Positions 37,215 to 46,575 are shown, counted from the first letter of the stretch. The stretch: 64,000 nt of DNA from an uncultured Oscillospiraceae bacterium (GCA_949841355.1 CATKZP010000002.1:124001-188000); one strand, 5' to 3'. Program-made: numbers and translations. Notes: generated by a model not told the origin, from the letters alone.

Positions 37215-37742
37215 ATGGAGCTGGAACTGTATATCCCCAAGCTAGAGGACCTGTGGTTCTACCAAAAAATGATGTCCGACCCGGCCACCATGTCCTATAA
37301 CGCGGGCTACGACCCCTGGCCCGGCTACCACCGGGACACCGGCTGCATCGACTTCCCCCGGGAGGAGTGGGAGGACTGGCACACCCAGTGGGTGAGCCGG
37401 GAGCCGGAACGGTTCTATGCCTACATCCGGCGCAGGTCCGACGGGGAGTGGATTGGAGACATCTGCTTCCACTACACGCCGGACAAAGACTGGTGGGACA
37501 TGGGCATCGTGATCTACGCCCCCTGCCGGGGTCAGGGGTATGCCGTTCCCGCCCTGCGGCTGATGCTGGACCACGCCTTCCGGGTCTGCGGTATCAGCCG
37601 CCTCCACAACTACTTTGAAACCACCCGGGATGCCGCCTGGAAGGCTCACCTGGCGGCGGGCTTCCGGGACGCGGGCACGGTGGACGGCATCCGCCACCTG
37701 CTGCTCACCCGGGAGGAGTACCTGGCTGACCAGGACGGATGA
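37215..37742 (+). CDS. GNAT family N-acetyltransferase
   Basis: GEWIGDICFHYTPDKDWWDMGIVIYAPCRGQGYAVPALRLMLDHAF...NYFETTRDAAWKAHLAAGFRDAG. Confidence 0.85.
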   Translation: MELELYIPKLEDLWFYQKMMSDPATMSYNAGYDPWPGYHRDTGCIDFPREEWEDWHTQWVSREPERFYAYIRRRSDGEWIGDICFHYTPDKDWWDMGIVIYAPCRGQGYAVPALRLMLDHAFRVCGISRLHNYFETTRDAAWKAHLAAGFRDAGTVDGIRHLLLTREEYLADQDG

Positions 37743-37760
37743 ACCAGCTGCTGTCACATA

Positions 37761-37796
37761 AAAAGGACCGGCCGATTGCTCGGCCGGTCCTTTTTT
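37761..37796. terminator. Bidirectional rho-independent terminator
   Basis: AAAAGGACCGGCCGA-TTGC-TCGGCCGGTCCTTTTTT, perfect stem. Confidence 0.93.
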
Positions 37797-37824
37797 GGTT
37801 TGCTCTGCTCAGTCCTTACGCCGC

Positions 37825-40800
37825 TCAGACCATCTTCAGGAAGGTCTGGCAGTAGCGGGTCAGCATGGTGGCCGCCTGATAGCGGGTCGCCGTGCCGTTG
37901 GGGCTGAGGGTGTTGGGGTTGGTGCCGGTGATGATGCCGTTGCCCACGGCCCACTGCATGGGAGTCAGGGCGTAATTGTCCACGTAGCCCCGGTCAGTGA
38001 ACTGGCTCAGGTTGGACAGGTTGCCGCTGCTCAGGCCGCGGAAGTTGTTGTAACGGTACAGAATGGCGGCCAGCTCCTGGCGGGTGATCGCCGCGTTGGG
38101 ATCGAAGGTGGTGGTATTACGGCCGTTCACAACGCCGCTGGCGGCGGCCCAAGCCACGGGATACGCATAGTACTCATTGGCGGGCACGTCCTTGAAGCTG
38201 GTGTTCAGCGCCACGACGGGGCTGCCCTGGAGACGGTACAGAATGGTGACGATCTGACCGCGGGTGATGCGGCCGTTGCCGTTGAAAGTGTAGTCGTTGC
38301 CGTCGCCCTTCATCATGCCGTGGTTGTAAACAAACTTCACGTAGGGCAGGTAGTACTCGGTGGCGGCCACATCCAGGAAGGGCAGGCCGGTGTCCACGCT
38401 GAAGCTGGGCGTGATGCTCACGGTGGTGACATTGGCGGGCACGCTGAAGCTCCAGGTATTGGTGCCGGTGTTGGTGGCGTTCACCGTGGTGCCGTTGCTG
38501 AAGCGCACGCTGACGCCGGTGGCGCGGTAGCCGGTCTTGGGCGTGGTGTAAACGGTGACGGTGCTGCCCTGCGCCACGGTGTTGGCATTGCCGGCCACGA
38601 TGGCGGAGCCGTTGGTGTTGTTGTTCACGCTGACGGTGGCCTGACCGGCGACGCCGAAGCGCGGGGTGACGGTGATGCTGGTCACGTTCTCGGGCACCTT
38701 GAAGGACCAGCTGTTGCCGGAACCGGTGACGGGAACAGTGACATTGCCGTTGCCAACCGCGGTCATGCCCAGAGTGGAGAAGCCGGCTTTCGGCGTGGCG
38801 GTGATGGTCACAGTCTGGCCGACCTTGGCGATGGTGGCAGAAGCCACGGCAGTGCCGTTCTCAGCGCCGTTGACGGCGATGGCCACAGAACCGGCCGCAA
38901 CAGCGTCCTGCTTCAGCTCCATCACGTAGCGGTGGCCGCCCGCGGTCTGCAGGCTCACATCCTTGCCGTTGGTGGTCACATCCTGCTGGCCCTCGGCCAC
39001 CAGGTAAACCTTACGGGACATGCCGGTCATGTTCACCGCGCAGCTGCCGGTGTACTGGCCGTCAATCTTGACGGTGTCCATGGTCTCAGCCGTGATGCCG
39101 GTCACGCCGCCGCTGGTCTGGATCGTGGCGCCTCGCACGGTGTCGTCAATGGCGGCCTGGAGGGTGTCGTACTTGCAGGCCAGAGCAGTCAGAGCGGGCG
39201 CACGATTGTCAATGGCAGCCGGACCGCCCGTCACAGCCGTATCTTCAATGGTGACAAGGCCGTCCTTGCCGTTGATGACCATGGTGCCCAGCGTGCCGTT
39301 GGCGCCCAGATGGGTGATCTTCCAGCCGTTAGCCTGAGTGCCGGCATAAACGTACTTGCCGTCCTGATGCATGAACTGCGTCTCGAAGGCGGCGCCAAGA
39401 TTGAACTTCACCTTCACGGGCTCATTGGTCATGCCGCCGGTGAGCGTGAGGGCGCGGCCCTGCTGCACGGTGTAGGCCATATCAGAGTCATAGGTACCCG
39501 CGCTCACATCCACACGGTAATAGGGGGTCAGGGTAACGGTCATGCCGCCCGCGGGATCGTAGTCGGTGACGTTCACCACCAGGTAGGGCACGATATAGGC
39601 ATTGCTGAACGCCGCCTCAATGGCCGCGCCGTCGGCGGAGGCGCTGTTGTAGGCGCCGGTGTGGGGAGCCATCTTGTCCACATAGCCGTAGTGGATATTC
39701 TGAGTGGTGTCGGGGCTCTTGAATCCCTGGCGCCAAATGGTGTTCTTGGCGTTGGTGATCCAGCCGGTGACAGTGTTGTTGGCGGTAATGGTGGCCTGGG
39801 CGGCGTTGATCGCCTGCTGCATGGCCTGGTTATTGCCGTAGAGGAAGCTGGTGCCAGTACCGGCCAGCTTATCGGTCAGCTCCTCCTTCTGCTTCGCGCT
39901 CCAGCTGGAGAGCTTGCCGCCGAAGGTGACCACGATACCCTGGCCCACATTAGCCTCCGTGACGATGCCCAGCCGGGAGGCGGGCTCGGTCAGGCTGGCG
40001 GTGACGGTATACCGCTCGCCGGTGCCGTTGTTCAGCACCAGCTGGCCGTTCTGCACGATGATGCCCACATGGTTCACGGTCTTGGGCTGAATCGCGTTGA
40101 AGGCGACCCGCTTGCTGTCCACGTAGTAGTCGATGACGACGCCTTCCAGGGTGATGTACTCGCCCTGGTCATCCACCACGTCAGTATCCAGGTCCACCTT
40201 GATGGTGGCGATGCCGCCGGCGGCGGAGGTGACCGCGCCGCTCACGTGGATGTTGTTGCCGTTCAGGGTAACGGTCACATTCTGGTTATTCACAATGTCG
40301 CCGGGGGTGTTGGCGACGGCCACGGTAGCCTTGGTGATCTTGTTCACCGCCGCGCTGGTGGTGGTGCAGTTCAGGGTCAGATCACCGGCCAGGGCGGGCA
40401 CGCCCTCTTCCTTACCGGCGGGCAGGATGATGTTGTGGTTATCCACCGCGAACCACTGGGAAATGACCATGCCGTTGATCTTGTCGGGGAGGATCAGCGG
40501 AGTGGTGGCGCTGTAGACGATCTTCGCCAGCTCGTTCTGGCCGTTCTTCAGGACGAGGTTATGGCCGCCGGCCTGACCCAGAACAACAATCTTATTGGGC
40601 TGAATGGCCTGGGCGGTGCCGATGTCGGAGATGGCGCGGGCCAGCTCGGTCTTGGTGTAGAGGTCGTAATTGGCGCCGTTGTCCACAAAGAACTGGAGGT
40701 TCTTCACATCCAGCCAAGCCTTGGCGGTGGCGTTGCCGAACGCGGTGGCATTGGTCTTAGCGAAGGTGCCGCCGGTGATCTTGCCGCCGTCGTAGGTGCT

Positions 40801-42177
40801 CAGGTCCAGCGTGCCGTAGTTGTTTCCGCCGTCCCGCTGACGCGCGCCGTTCCAGGCGCTGATGGTCAGATTGCTGTTGCCCACGATGCCGCCGAAGGTA
40901 CTGTTGCTGGCGGACATGCGCAGGGTGGTGGGGGCCTTAGCCGCCAGGGTCACATTGCCGGTAATCTGCACGCCGGAGCCCGCGATGGACACGGTGCCCT
41001 TGTCCACCTTGACGGCGGCGCCGTCGGCGTCGGTGATGCTCACATTGCCGTTGACCTCGGCGGTGATCGTGCCGAACTGGGTGCCCGTGCCAGTGACGGT
41101 GACGTTCAGGACCTTGTCGTTATTGGCGACTTGGCCCTGGGTCACGCCGGCCACAGTGCCGCCGGTGATCCGCACCTGGGCATAGCTGCCGTTCACGGTG
41201 CGCGGGGTCACGGTGATCAGATCAGTGGTGGACGCGCCGCCCACCTGAATGGTGCCGCCGTCGCTGGTGAAGCCGATGGCGCCGCCCACAGTGGAATCCT
41301 GCAGGGTAACGCCGCCGCCGTTGCTGTTGGCGATGGTAATGGCGCCGGTGGTGGTGCGGGTGGCGTTAATGGTCTGGGCGCCCCAGGAGTTGGGGGTGGC
41401 GCCGCCCACGGTGGTGATGGTCGCGCCGTCCATGGTGATCGCGCCCACGGTGCAGTCGGTCAGGCGCAGGGTGTTGGCCCGGCCGGTCAGGTTGATGGAA
41501 TCAATGTTCACATTCTCAGCGGTGATGTTCAGGCCGCTGTTGGTGCCGCCAGTGACCTGGGTGCTGCGATCAACCGAGATCGCGCCCACATGGCCCTGGT
41601 TCATGACACCGGCGGGAGTATCCTGGAACTTGCCGGTGACGTTGAGGGAGGTCAGGGTAGTGGGAATGGTGAGGCTGGCGGTATCGTTGGCGATGGCCAG
41701 CGTCAGGCTGGTGTCCTTGTAAGCGGACAGGTTGATGGCCGCAGTGCCCAGCGCGGTGAACGCGCCGCGCACCTTCTCACCGCCGCCGGTCACAGCGGTG
41801 CTGTAGTCCTCAACGCTGGCGTACCACTGGCCGCTGCCGCTGGTGCCGGCGACGATGCCGGTGTTAACGGCAACGTACTGGGGGGCCTTGGCGTCAGTGC
41901 CCTTGTTCTTCTGCCAGTACCAAGTGCCGTACACCTGGCCGGTGAGGGGATTGCTGGCGTTGCAGCGGGTCACGGTGACCGTGCTGGTCACTTTGCCGTT
42001 TGCGTCCTTCACATAATAATCCTTTTGCTCGGGATTTGTGTCAGACACTTGATACTTTTGCCCCTCGGGCGATGTGGGGGTGCTGTCAGTCGTCCAGTCC
42101 ACCGCGAACGCGGTGGCGGGCAGTAATGCCAGCACCATCACGAGCGCGAGCAGGGCTGACAAAATCCGTTTCTTCAT
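37825..42177 (-). CDS. Very large secreted surface protein with three C-terminal SLH domains and repeat-rich N-terminus
   Basis: Signal peptide MKKRILSALLALVMVLALLPATAFAVD (ATG at 42177); beta-helix-like T/V/G/N-rich repeats; two repeats ending SWSFKVPENVTSITVTPRFG / TWSFSVPANVTTVSITPSFS; three SLH units (FLDVAATEYYLPYVKFVYNHGMMKG..., FKDVPANEYYAYPVAWAAASGVVNG..., FTDRGYVDNYALTPMQWAVGNGIITG...). Confidence 0.92.
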   Translation of the reverse strand: MKKRILSALLALVMVLALLPATAFAVDWTTDSTPTSPEGQKYQVSDTNPEQKDYYVKDANGKVTSTVTVTRCNASNPLTGQVYGTWYWQKNKGTDAKAPQYVAVNTGIVAGTSGSGQWYASVEDYSTAVTGGGEKVRGAFTALGTAAINLSAYKDTSLTLAIANDTASLTIPTTLTSLNVTGKFQDTPAGVMNQGHVGAISVDRSTQVTGGTNSGLNITAENVNIDSINLTGRANTLRLTDCTVGAITMDGATITTVGGATPNSWGAQTINATRTTTGAITIANSNGGGVTLQDSTVGGAIGFTSDGGTIQVGGASTTDLITVTPRTVNGSYAQVRITGGTVAGVTQGQVANNDKVLNVTVTGTGTQFGTITAEVNGNVSITDADGAAVKVDKGTVSIAGSGVQITGNVTLAAKAPTTLRMSASNSTFGGIVGNSNLTISAWNGARQRDGGNNYGTLDLSTYDGGKITGGTFAKTNATAFGNATAKAWLDVKNLQFFVDNGANYDLYTKTELARAISDIGTAQAIQPNKIVVLGQAGGHNLVLKNGQNELAKIVYSATTPLILPDKINGMVISQWFAVDNHNIILPAGKEEGVPALAGDLTLNCTTTSAAVNKITKATVAVANTPGDIVNNQNVTVTLNGNNIHVSGAVTSAAGGIATIKVDLDTDVVDDQGEYITLEGVVIDYYVDSKRVAFNAIQPKTVNHVGIIVQNGQLVLNNGTGERYTVTASLTEPASRLGIVTEANVGQGIVVTFGGKLSSWSAKQKEELTDKLAGTGTSFLYGNNQAMQQAINAAQATITANNTVTGWITNAKNTIWRQGFKSPDTTQNIHYGYVDKMAPHTGAYNSASADGAAIEAAFSNAYIVPYLVVNVTDYDPAGGMTVTLTPYYRVDVSAGTYDSDMAYTVQQGRALTLTGGMTNEPVKVKFNLGAAFETQFMHQDGKYVYAGTQANGWKITHLGANGTLGTMVINGKDGLVTIEDTAVTGGPAAIDNRAPALTALACKYDTLQAAIDDTVRGATIQTSGGVTGITAETMDTVKIDGQYTGSCAVNMTGMSRKVYLVAEGQQDVTTNGKDVSLQTAGGHRYVMELKQDAVAAGSVAIAVNGAENGTAVASATIAKVGQTVTITATPKAGFSTLGMTAVGNGNVTVPVTGSGNSWSFKVPENVTSITVTPRFGVAGQATVSVNNNTNGSAIVAGNANTVAQGSTVTVYTTPKTGYRATGVSVRFSNGTTVNATNTGTNTWSFSVPANVTTVSITPSFSVDTGLPFLDVAATEYYLPYVKFVYNHGMMKGDGNDYTFNGNGRITRGQIVTILYRLQGSPVVALNTSFKDVPANEYYAYPVAWAAASGVVNGRNTTTFDPNAAITRQELAAILYRYNNFRGLSSGNLSNLSQFTDRGYVDNYALTPMQWAVGNGIITGTNPNTLSPNGTATRYQAATMLTRYCQTFLKMV

Positions 42178-42447
42178 GTACGTATTCCTCCTGTTCTGGT
42201 TTAGGTCTCTTTCTGGGGAGTGCTGTTTCGGTCCGCCGGTCCAGCCGGCTGAAAATAGATTCCCCCGCACGGGGGGCGTGGCCGGGCATTCGGCCCTCCT
42301 TCCATCGGAATGATTGGCTGACGCCTCCGACGCCACAGTTATACGGCTACTATTATACTATATCGGCAAAAATTTGCAAGGGATTAGCAAAACTTTTTAG
42401 AAAAATTCATGGGCGAATTTCCACGCCCTTCCAGCGAGGCGCGGGCC

Positions 42448-42476
42448 TTGCAATCCCATGTCCGCCATGGTATAAT
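42448..42476 (+). promoter_or_regulatory. Candidate promoter for 31-aa hydrophobic peptide (TTGCAA-17-TATAAT)
   Basis: -35 at 42448-42453, -10 TATAAT at 42471-42476. Confidence 0.6.
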
Positions 42477-42543
42477 TGGAATAAGGTGCCGTTACATAAT
42501 AGGCGGTCAGCAGCCTTTCCCCGCAAGGGGGGAGGTGACGCGG

Positions 42544-42639
42544 ATGGGTGGAAGTCGCAGGGCGAAGGTCCTGCGGGTCCTGTTTTGGTTCATCATCGTG
42601 CTTTTTCTGATGATCATAAACGCCCAACATGCTTGTTGA
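42544..42639 (+). CDS. 31-aa hydrophobic peptide; candidate type I toxin
   Basis: GGGGGGAGG RBS 7 nt before ATG; MGGSRRAKVLRVLFWFIIVLFLMIINAQHAC (basic N-terminus plus a single TM helix). Confidence 0.6.
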   Translation: MGGSRRAKVLRVLFWFIIVLFLMIINAQHAC

Positions 42640-42667
42640 CCGCCCGGCTAGCCCCCGAGCGGTCAAC
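42635..42667. other. Stem-loop overlapping the toxin stop codon
   Basis: GTTGACCGC-CCGGCTAGCCCCCGA-GCGGTCAAC, perfect 9-bp arms. Confidence 0.7.
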
Positions 42668-42726
42668 GTAAAACTTGACATAGCTATTCAGGGGAAAAGC
42701 TGACCGCCGTAACGGCACCCCTTGTA
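42640..42726 (-). ncRNA. Candidate antisense RNA (antitoxin) facing the 31-aa ORF; 3' end unknown
   Basis: Driven by minus-strand TTGACA(42754-42759)-16-TATAAT(42732-42737); start inferred near 42726. Confidence 0.5.
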
Positions 42727-42731
42727 TGTTC

Positions 42732-42759
42732 ATTATACCATTTCCACTCTATTTGTCAA
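42732..42759 (-). promoter_or_regulatory. Consensus sigma-A promoter on minus strand (TTGACA-16-TATAAT)
   Basis: Both hexamers match consensus exactly, reading into the small ORF locus. Confidence 0.7.
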
Positions 42760-42786
42760 GCACATCTCAGTTCAGGAGGTCCTTCC

Positions 42787-44010
42787 ATGGACTACGACAC
42801 CCTGCTTTCCGGCTGCTGCGAGGTGGCCCGGGAGCTTCTGCGCCACGGCGCGGAGATTCAGCGCGCGGAGGACACCATGCGCCGCCTTCTGGCGGCCTAC
42901 GGCCTGGAGGGGGAGGTGTTCGCCATCCCCAACTGCGTCTGGGCCAGCGCCCGGGAGCCGGACGGCCGGGTGTGCACGGTGATGCGCCGCGTGCCCCCCT
43001 CCACCTTAAATATTGAGGGTATTGAACGCTTCAACGATCTGTCCCGGCGTCTGTGCGCCGCCCCGCCGGACGATCCCGGCGAGCTGCTGCTCCAGTGCCG
43101 CCGGGAGGCGGCGCAGCTGCGGCGCTATCCCATGCGCCTGCGGGTGGCGGGGTATTTTGTGGGGGCGTTTTTCTTTGCGCTGTTTTTCGGCGGCGGCCTG
43201 CCGGAGGCCGGAGCGGCGGGGCTGGCGGGGCTGGCCTGCGGCGCGTGCCTGGCCTATTTGGAGCAGGCGGGGGCCAACGCCTTTCTCTCCACCCTGGCGT
43301 CGGCCTTTGTGCTGGGCGGGTCGTCCTGCGCCCTGCTGGCCCTGGGCGCGCCCATCAGCCTGGAGGTCACTCTGGCCGGGGGCATCATGGTGCTGGTGCC
43401 CGGGCTGGTGTTCACCAACTTCATGAGCAATCTGCTCACCGGGGACATGGTTTCCGGGCTGGCCACCTGCGCCCGGGCGCTGCTGTCGGCGGCGGCCATT
43501 GCCCTGGGGGCGGGAGCCGCCATGGCGCTGTTTCAGGGGCTGTGGCCCGTCCAGGCCGGGGGAAGCACCACGGCCTATCCGCCCCTTGTGTCCTGCGCGC
43601 TGGCCTACGTGGCCTGCCTGGGCTTCTGCCTGCCCACCAACGCCCAGGGAGTGGGGGCGGCGCTGTGCGGGCTGGGGGGCGCGCTGGGCTGGGCGGTGTA
43701 CCTGTTTCTCTTCGGACTGGGGACCAATATCTTCCTGGCCAACCTGCTGGCCGCGGTGGCGGTGTCCGTCTGGTCGGAGGCCATGGCCCGGCGGCGGCGC
43801 TGTCCGGCCACCTCCTATCTGGTCATCGGCATCTTCCCCCTGGTCCCCGGCCTGACCATCTACCAGGCCATGGACTATGGCCTGCGCGGGCATACCGAGC
43901 TGTTTTGGGACACGTTTTTCCGCACCTTCGGCATCGCGGGCTGCCTGGCGCTGGGGCTGCTGCTGGTGTCCGCCTCGCTGGAGCTCCAGCGGCGCAGGCT
44001 GCGGGGATGA
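42787..44010 (+). CDS. Threonine/serine exporter ThrE family, single-chain
   Basis: ELLRHGAEIQRAEDTMRRLLAAYG...; ALGAPISLEVTLAGGIMVLVPGLVFTNFMSNLLTGD; second domain GIFPLVPGLTIYQAMDY. Confidence 0.88.
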   Translation: MDYDTLLSGCCEVARELLRHGAEIQRAEDTMRRLLAAYGLEGEVFAIPNCVWASAREPDGRVCTVMRRVPPSTLNIEGIERFNDLSRRLCAAPPDDPGELLLQCRREAAQLRRYPMRLRVAGYFVGAFFFALFFGGGLPEAGAAGLAGLACGACLAYLEQAGANAFLSTLASAFVLGGSSCALLALGAPISLEVTLAGGIMVLVPGLVFTNFMSNLLTGDMVSGLATCARALLSAAAIALGAGAAMALFQGLWPVQAGGSTTAYPPLVSCALAYVACLGFCLPTNAQGVGAALCGLGGALGWAVYLFLFGLGTNIFLANLLAAVAVSVWSEAMARRRRCPATSYLVIGIFPLVPGLTIYQAMDYGLRGHTELFWDTFFRTFGIAGCLALGLLLVSASLELQRRRLRG

Positions 44011-44121
44011 CCCCTGCCCTGTCACAATTTTGACCCCGCTTTGTAACCTTTCCCGTCTTGACCTTCCATGGGCGCCGTGTTAACATAACACGGAAGTAAA
44101 CACAAAGGAGCCCTGACCGAA

Positions 44122-45024
44122 ATGCACGTCAAAACCCTGTCCCTGCTGCTGTGTATGCTGCTGTTGGTCCCGCTGGCCGCCTGTGGGACCACCTCTGGGC
44201 ACTATGTGCCCAACCCATCCCCGTCCCCCGTCCCCACGGCGGCCTCCTCCGCCCCAGAGACCACACCTGCTCCCACGCCCACGCCGGAGCCGTCCCCAGA
44301 GCCCACGCCGGAACCCAGCGCGGAGCCCACGCCCGTCTGGACGGAATCGGACCTCTATGAATTCGGCGCCCCGCTGGAGGAGAACGAGCCGCTGGAGGAC
44401 GACTCCTTTTTTGACACGGCGGTCTACCTGGGGGACTCCCGCACCGAGGGCTTGCAGCTGTTCAGCGGTCTGAAGCGCGGGGATTTCTACTGGGCCCGGG
44501 GCATGACCGTGTTCAAGGCGGACAGCGAGGACTACCGGGTGTTCGAGGTGGACGCTCAGAAGTACAATCTGATGGAGGTCCTGGCCCTGAAGCAGTACGA
44601 GAGCGTGTATATCATGCTGGGGGTGAACGAGCTGGGCTTCTCCGCCGCAAGCTACCAGGAGGGCCTGGGCCAGCTGCTGGACAAGGTCATCGAGCTCCAG
44701 CCGGACGCGGTGGTGTACCTCCAGCTCATGCCCCCGCTGAATGACGGGCTGTGCCGCCAAAACAAGCTGGCCTCCTACATCAACAACCAAAATCTCAGCC
44801 AGTTCAACGACGCCATCGCCCTGCTGGCCGCAGAGAAAAAGGTGGTGCTGCTCAACACCGCTGAGGCGTACGCCGGGGCGGACGGCCAACTGCCCGCGGA
44901 GCTGGCCAGCGACGGGTGCCACTTCGCCTATTCGGCCTACAGCCGCTGGGCCGACTACCTGCGCTGCCACGTCATCGACCGGGAGCGGTACTTCCTCAGC
45001 CGGGCCCATGCGCTGGAGCAGTAA
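44122..45024 (+). CDS. Lipoprotein with SGNH/GDSL-hydrolase-like domain
   Basis: Lipobox PLAACG; Pro-rich TPEPSPEPTPEP linker; VYLGDSRTEGL (block I), IMLGVNELG (block III), DGCHFAYSAYSRWADYL (catalytic D/H block). Confidence 0.82.
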   Translation: MHVKTLSLLLCMLLLVPLAACGTTSGHYVPNPSPSPVPTAASSAPETTPAPTPTPEPSPEPTPEPSAEPTPVWTESDLYEFGAPLEENEPLEDDSFFDTAVYLGDSRTEGLQLFSGLKRGDFYWARGMTVFKADSEDYRVFEVDAQKYNLMEVLALKQYESVYIMLGVNELGFSAASYQEGLGQLLDKVIELQPDAVVYLQLMPPLNDGLCRQNKLASYINNQNLSQFNDAIALLAAEKKVVLLNTAEAYAGADGQLPAELASDGCHFAYSAYSRWADYLRCHVIDRERYFLSRAHALEQ

Positions 45025-45077
45025 TATTGAATAAGGTAGGGCGGCCAGCCGGCGCAATCCGGTCGGCCGTCTTTTTT

Positions 45078-45239
45078 AGAAGCTGTACCAATCGTCGAAG
45101 TATTCCGATTCGCGATCCAAAATTGCCGGTGGCAAGGCGAAAAATCGCGGGAATACTTTGTGTATTTCAAGATTTTTCAACGCAGCCAGCGGCAATTTGG
45201 GCCGCTAAGCTGGGTGCTGAGGCGATTGGTACGGCTTCT
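45078..45239. mobile_element. MITE-like fold-back element with terminal inverted repeats
   Basis: Left AGAAGCTGTACCAATCG (45078-45094) and right CGATTGGTACGGCTTCT (45223-45239): 17-bp TIRs with one mismatch; internal halves also complementary (CCAAAATTGCCGGTGGC... vs ...GCCAGCGGCAATTTGG); direct TTA beside both 16-bp cores (45076-45078, 45239-45241). Confidence 0.7.
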
Positions 45240-45406
45240 TAGAAAATTTCCCGGGCCCTGTGATAATCGGGCCGTCTCAATCGTTTTATAAGCGTGGCCA
45301 CAAAGAAGCGCGGAGAGGCGGACAGGACGCTCGGCCGTCTCGCAGCGTGACAGCAGCAAAGCAATGAGCGCGACAACAAAACGGCGGCAAAAGGAAGTGA
45401 CCCGCA

Positions 45407-45904
45407 ATGGACGCAGAAAAACTGGCGGACCTGTTCCGCAAATACGGCGACGACGTGTTCCGGATGGCCTACAGCTATCTGGGGTCCCGCGCCGACGGGG
45501 AAGACGTGTGCCAAAGCGTATTCCTCAAGCTGGCGGAGGGCAAAACCGTCCTCCTGCCGGGACGGGAAAAAAGCTGGCTGCTCACCTGCGCCGCCAACCT
45601 GTGCAAGAGCCAGCTGAGATCTTTCTGGCGGCGGAACGTGGGGGAGCTGGACGAATCCGTTCCCTTCCGTGACCAGTCCGACCGGGATCTGTGGGACGCG
45701 GTGATGGCCCTGCCCCCCAAATACCGGGCGGTGGTCCACCTCTACTACTGGGAGGGCTACGACCAGGGGGAAATCGCGGACGTGCTCCGCATCTCCCGCA
45801 CCGCGGTCCAGACGCGCATGTCACGGGCCCGAGACATGCTGAGAAAGGAGCTGAGCGACGATGAACAACTATTGGCACATGATGGAACAGGTCACACTCA
45901 GTGA
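45407..45904 (+). CDS. RNA polymerase sigma factor, sigma-70/ECF type
   Basis: DLFRKYGDDVFRMAYSYLGSRADGEDVCQSVFLKL; LPPKYRAVVHLYYWEGYDQGEIADVLRISRTAVQTRMSRARDML. Confidence 0.93.
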   Translation: MDAEKLADLFRKYGDDVFRMAYSYLGSRADGEDVCQSVFLKLAEGKTVLLPGREKSWLLTCAANLCKSQLRSFWRRNVGELDESVPFRDQSDRDLWDAVMALPPKYRAVVHLYYWEGYDQGEIADVLRISRTAVQTRMSRARDMLRKELSDDEQLLAHDGTGHTQ

Positions 45905-46517
45905 CCAGAAAAAGGAGGAAATCATGGATATGCTGGAAAACAAGGGTGCTCAGAAGGGGCGCAGGCCCTCTGTCAAGGTACTGGTGCTGGCGGCGGCGCT
46001 GGCGGTGGGCTGCGTGCTGTCCATCGCGGCGGGCCTGCCCGCCCAGGTGTACAACTTCATGAGCGGCGGCACGATGGTCAATATGCCCGGAAGCAACCAT
46101 GCGGAATTTACGATGCCCGCGGGCAGTCCCCTCACCTTGGAGAACGGCCGTATCTGGCTCACCGCCAACGGTGAGAAGCTGGATATCACCGACAAGATGG
46201 ACGAGAACACCCCCTATATCCAGGAGCACACAGACCCCGCCACCGGTAACAAAGGCTACTTCGTCGCGGGCGGCACCCCTGAGAGATTCGGCTGGGCCGA
46301 GTTCCCCGTGGTCGACGGCGCTGTTTCGGCGGTCTCGGGCAGCAGCTATGAGGACTGGTGGTACACGATGCCCGACGGTTCCGAGATCATCCTCAGCGAC
46401 CTCCCCATGGAGGAGCAGATGAAGCTGTCGGAGGAGAACGGCGGCGGCCTCACGTTCACCCCCGTCAACCGTCCCTGGTTCCAGGCCGCGCTGGACCAGC
46501 TGGGCCTGGAGGATTGA
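45861..46517 (+). CDS. Single-pass membrane protein; likely anti-sigma factor partner
   Basis: Overlaps the sigma gene by 44 nt; short cytoplasmic N-terminus, TM (VKVLVLAAALAVGCVLSIAAGL), large extracytoplasmic domain. Confidence 0.65.
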   Translation: MNNYWHMMEQVTLSDQKKEEIMDMLENKGAQKGRRPSVKVLVLAAALAVGCVLSIAAGLPAQVYNFMSGGTMVNMPGSNHAEFTMPAGSPLTLENGRIWLTANGEKLDITDKMDENTPYIQEHTDPATGNKGYFVAGGTPERFGWAEFPVVDGAVSAVSGSSYEDWWYTMPDGSEIILSDLPMEEQMKLSEENGGGLTFTPVNRPWFQAALDQLGLED

Positions 46518-46535
46518 CGCCGCTCCGCTCAAATG

Positions 46536-46575
46536 CAGCGCCCCGCCCGGATCGTTCCGGGCGGGGCGTTCTTTC
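46536..46575. terminator. Bidirectional rho-independent terminator
   Basis: CGCCCCGCCCGGATCGTTCCGGGCGGGGCGTTCTTTCATT. Confidence 0.85.

Noticed and set aside
37795-42126. 1443-aa plus-strand ORF antisense to the SLH protein gene
   Set aside because: Shadow ORF: low-complexity G/A/V/H composition with no domain sense; the minus strand has signal peptide and SLH domains.
42397-42681. 94-aa minus-strand ORF across the toxin-like locus
   Set aside because: No RBS or credible composition; the region is better explained by the small plus-strand ORF and an antisense RNA.
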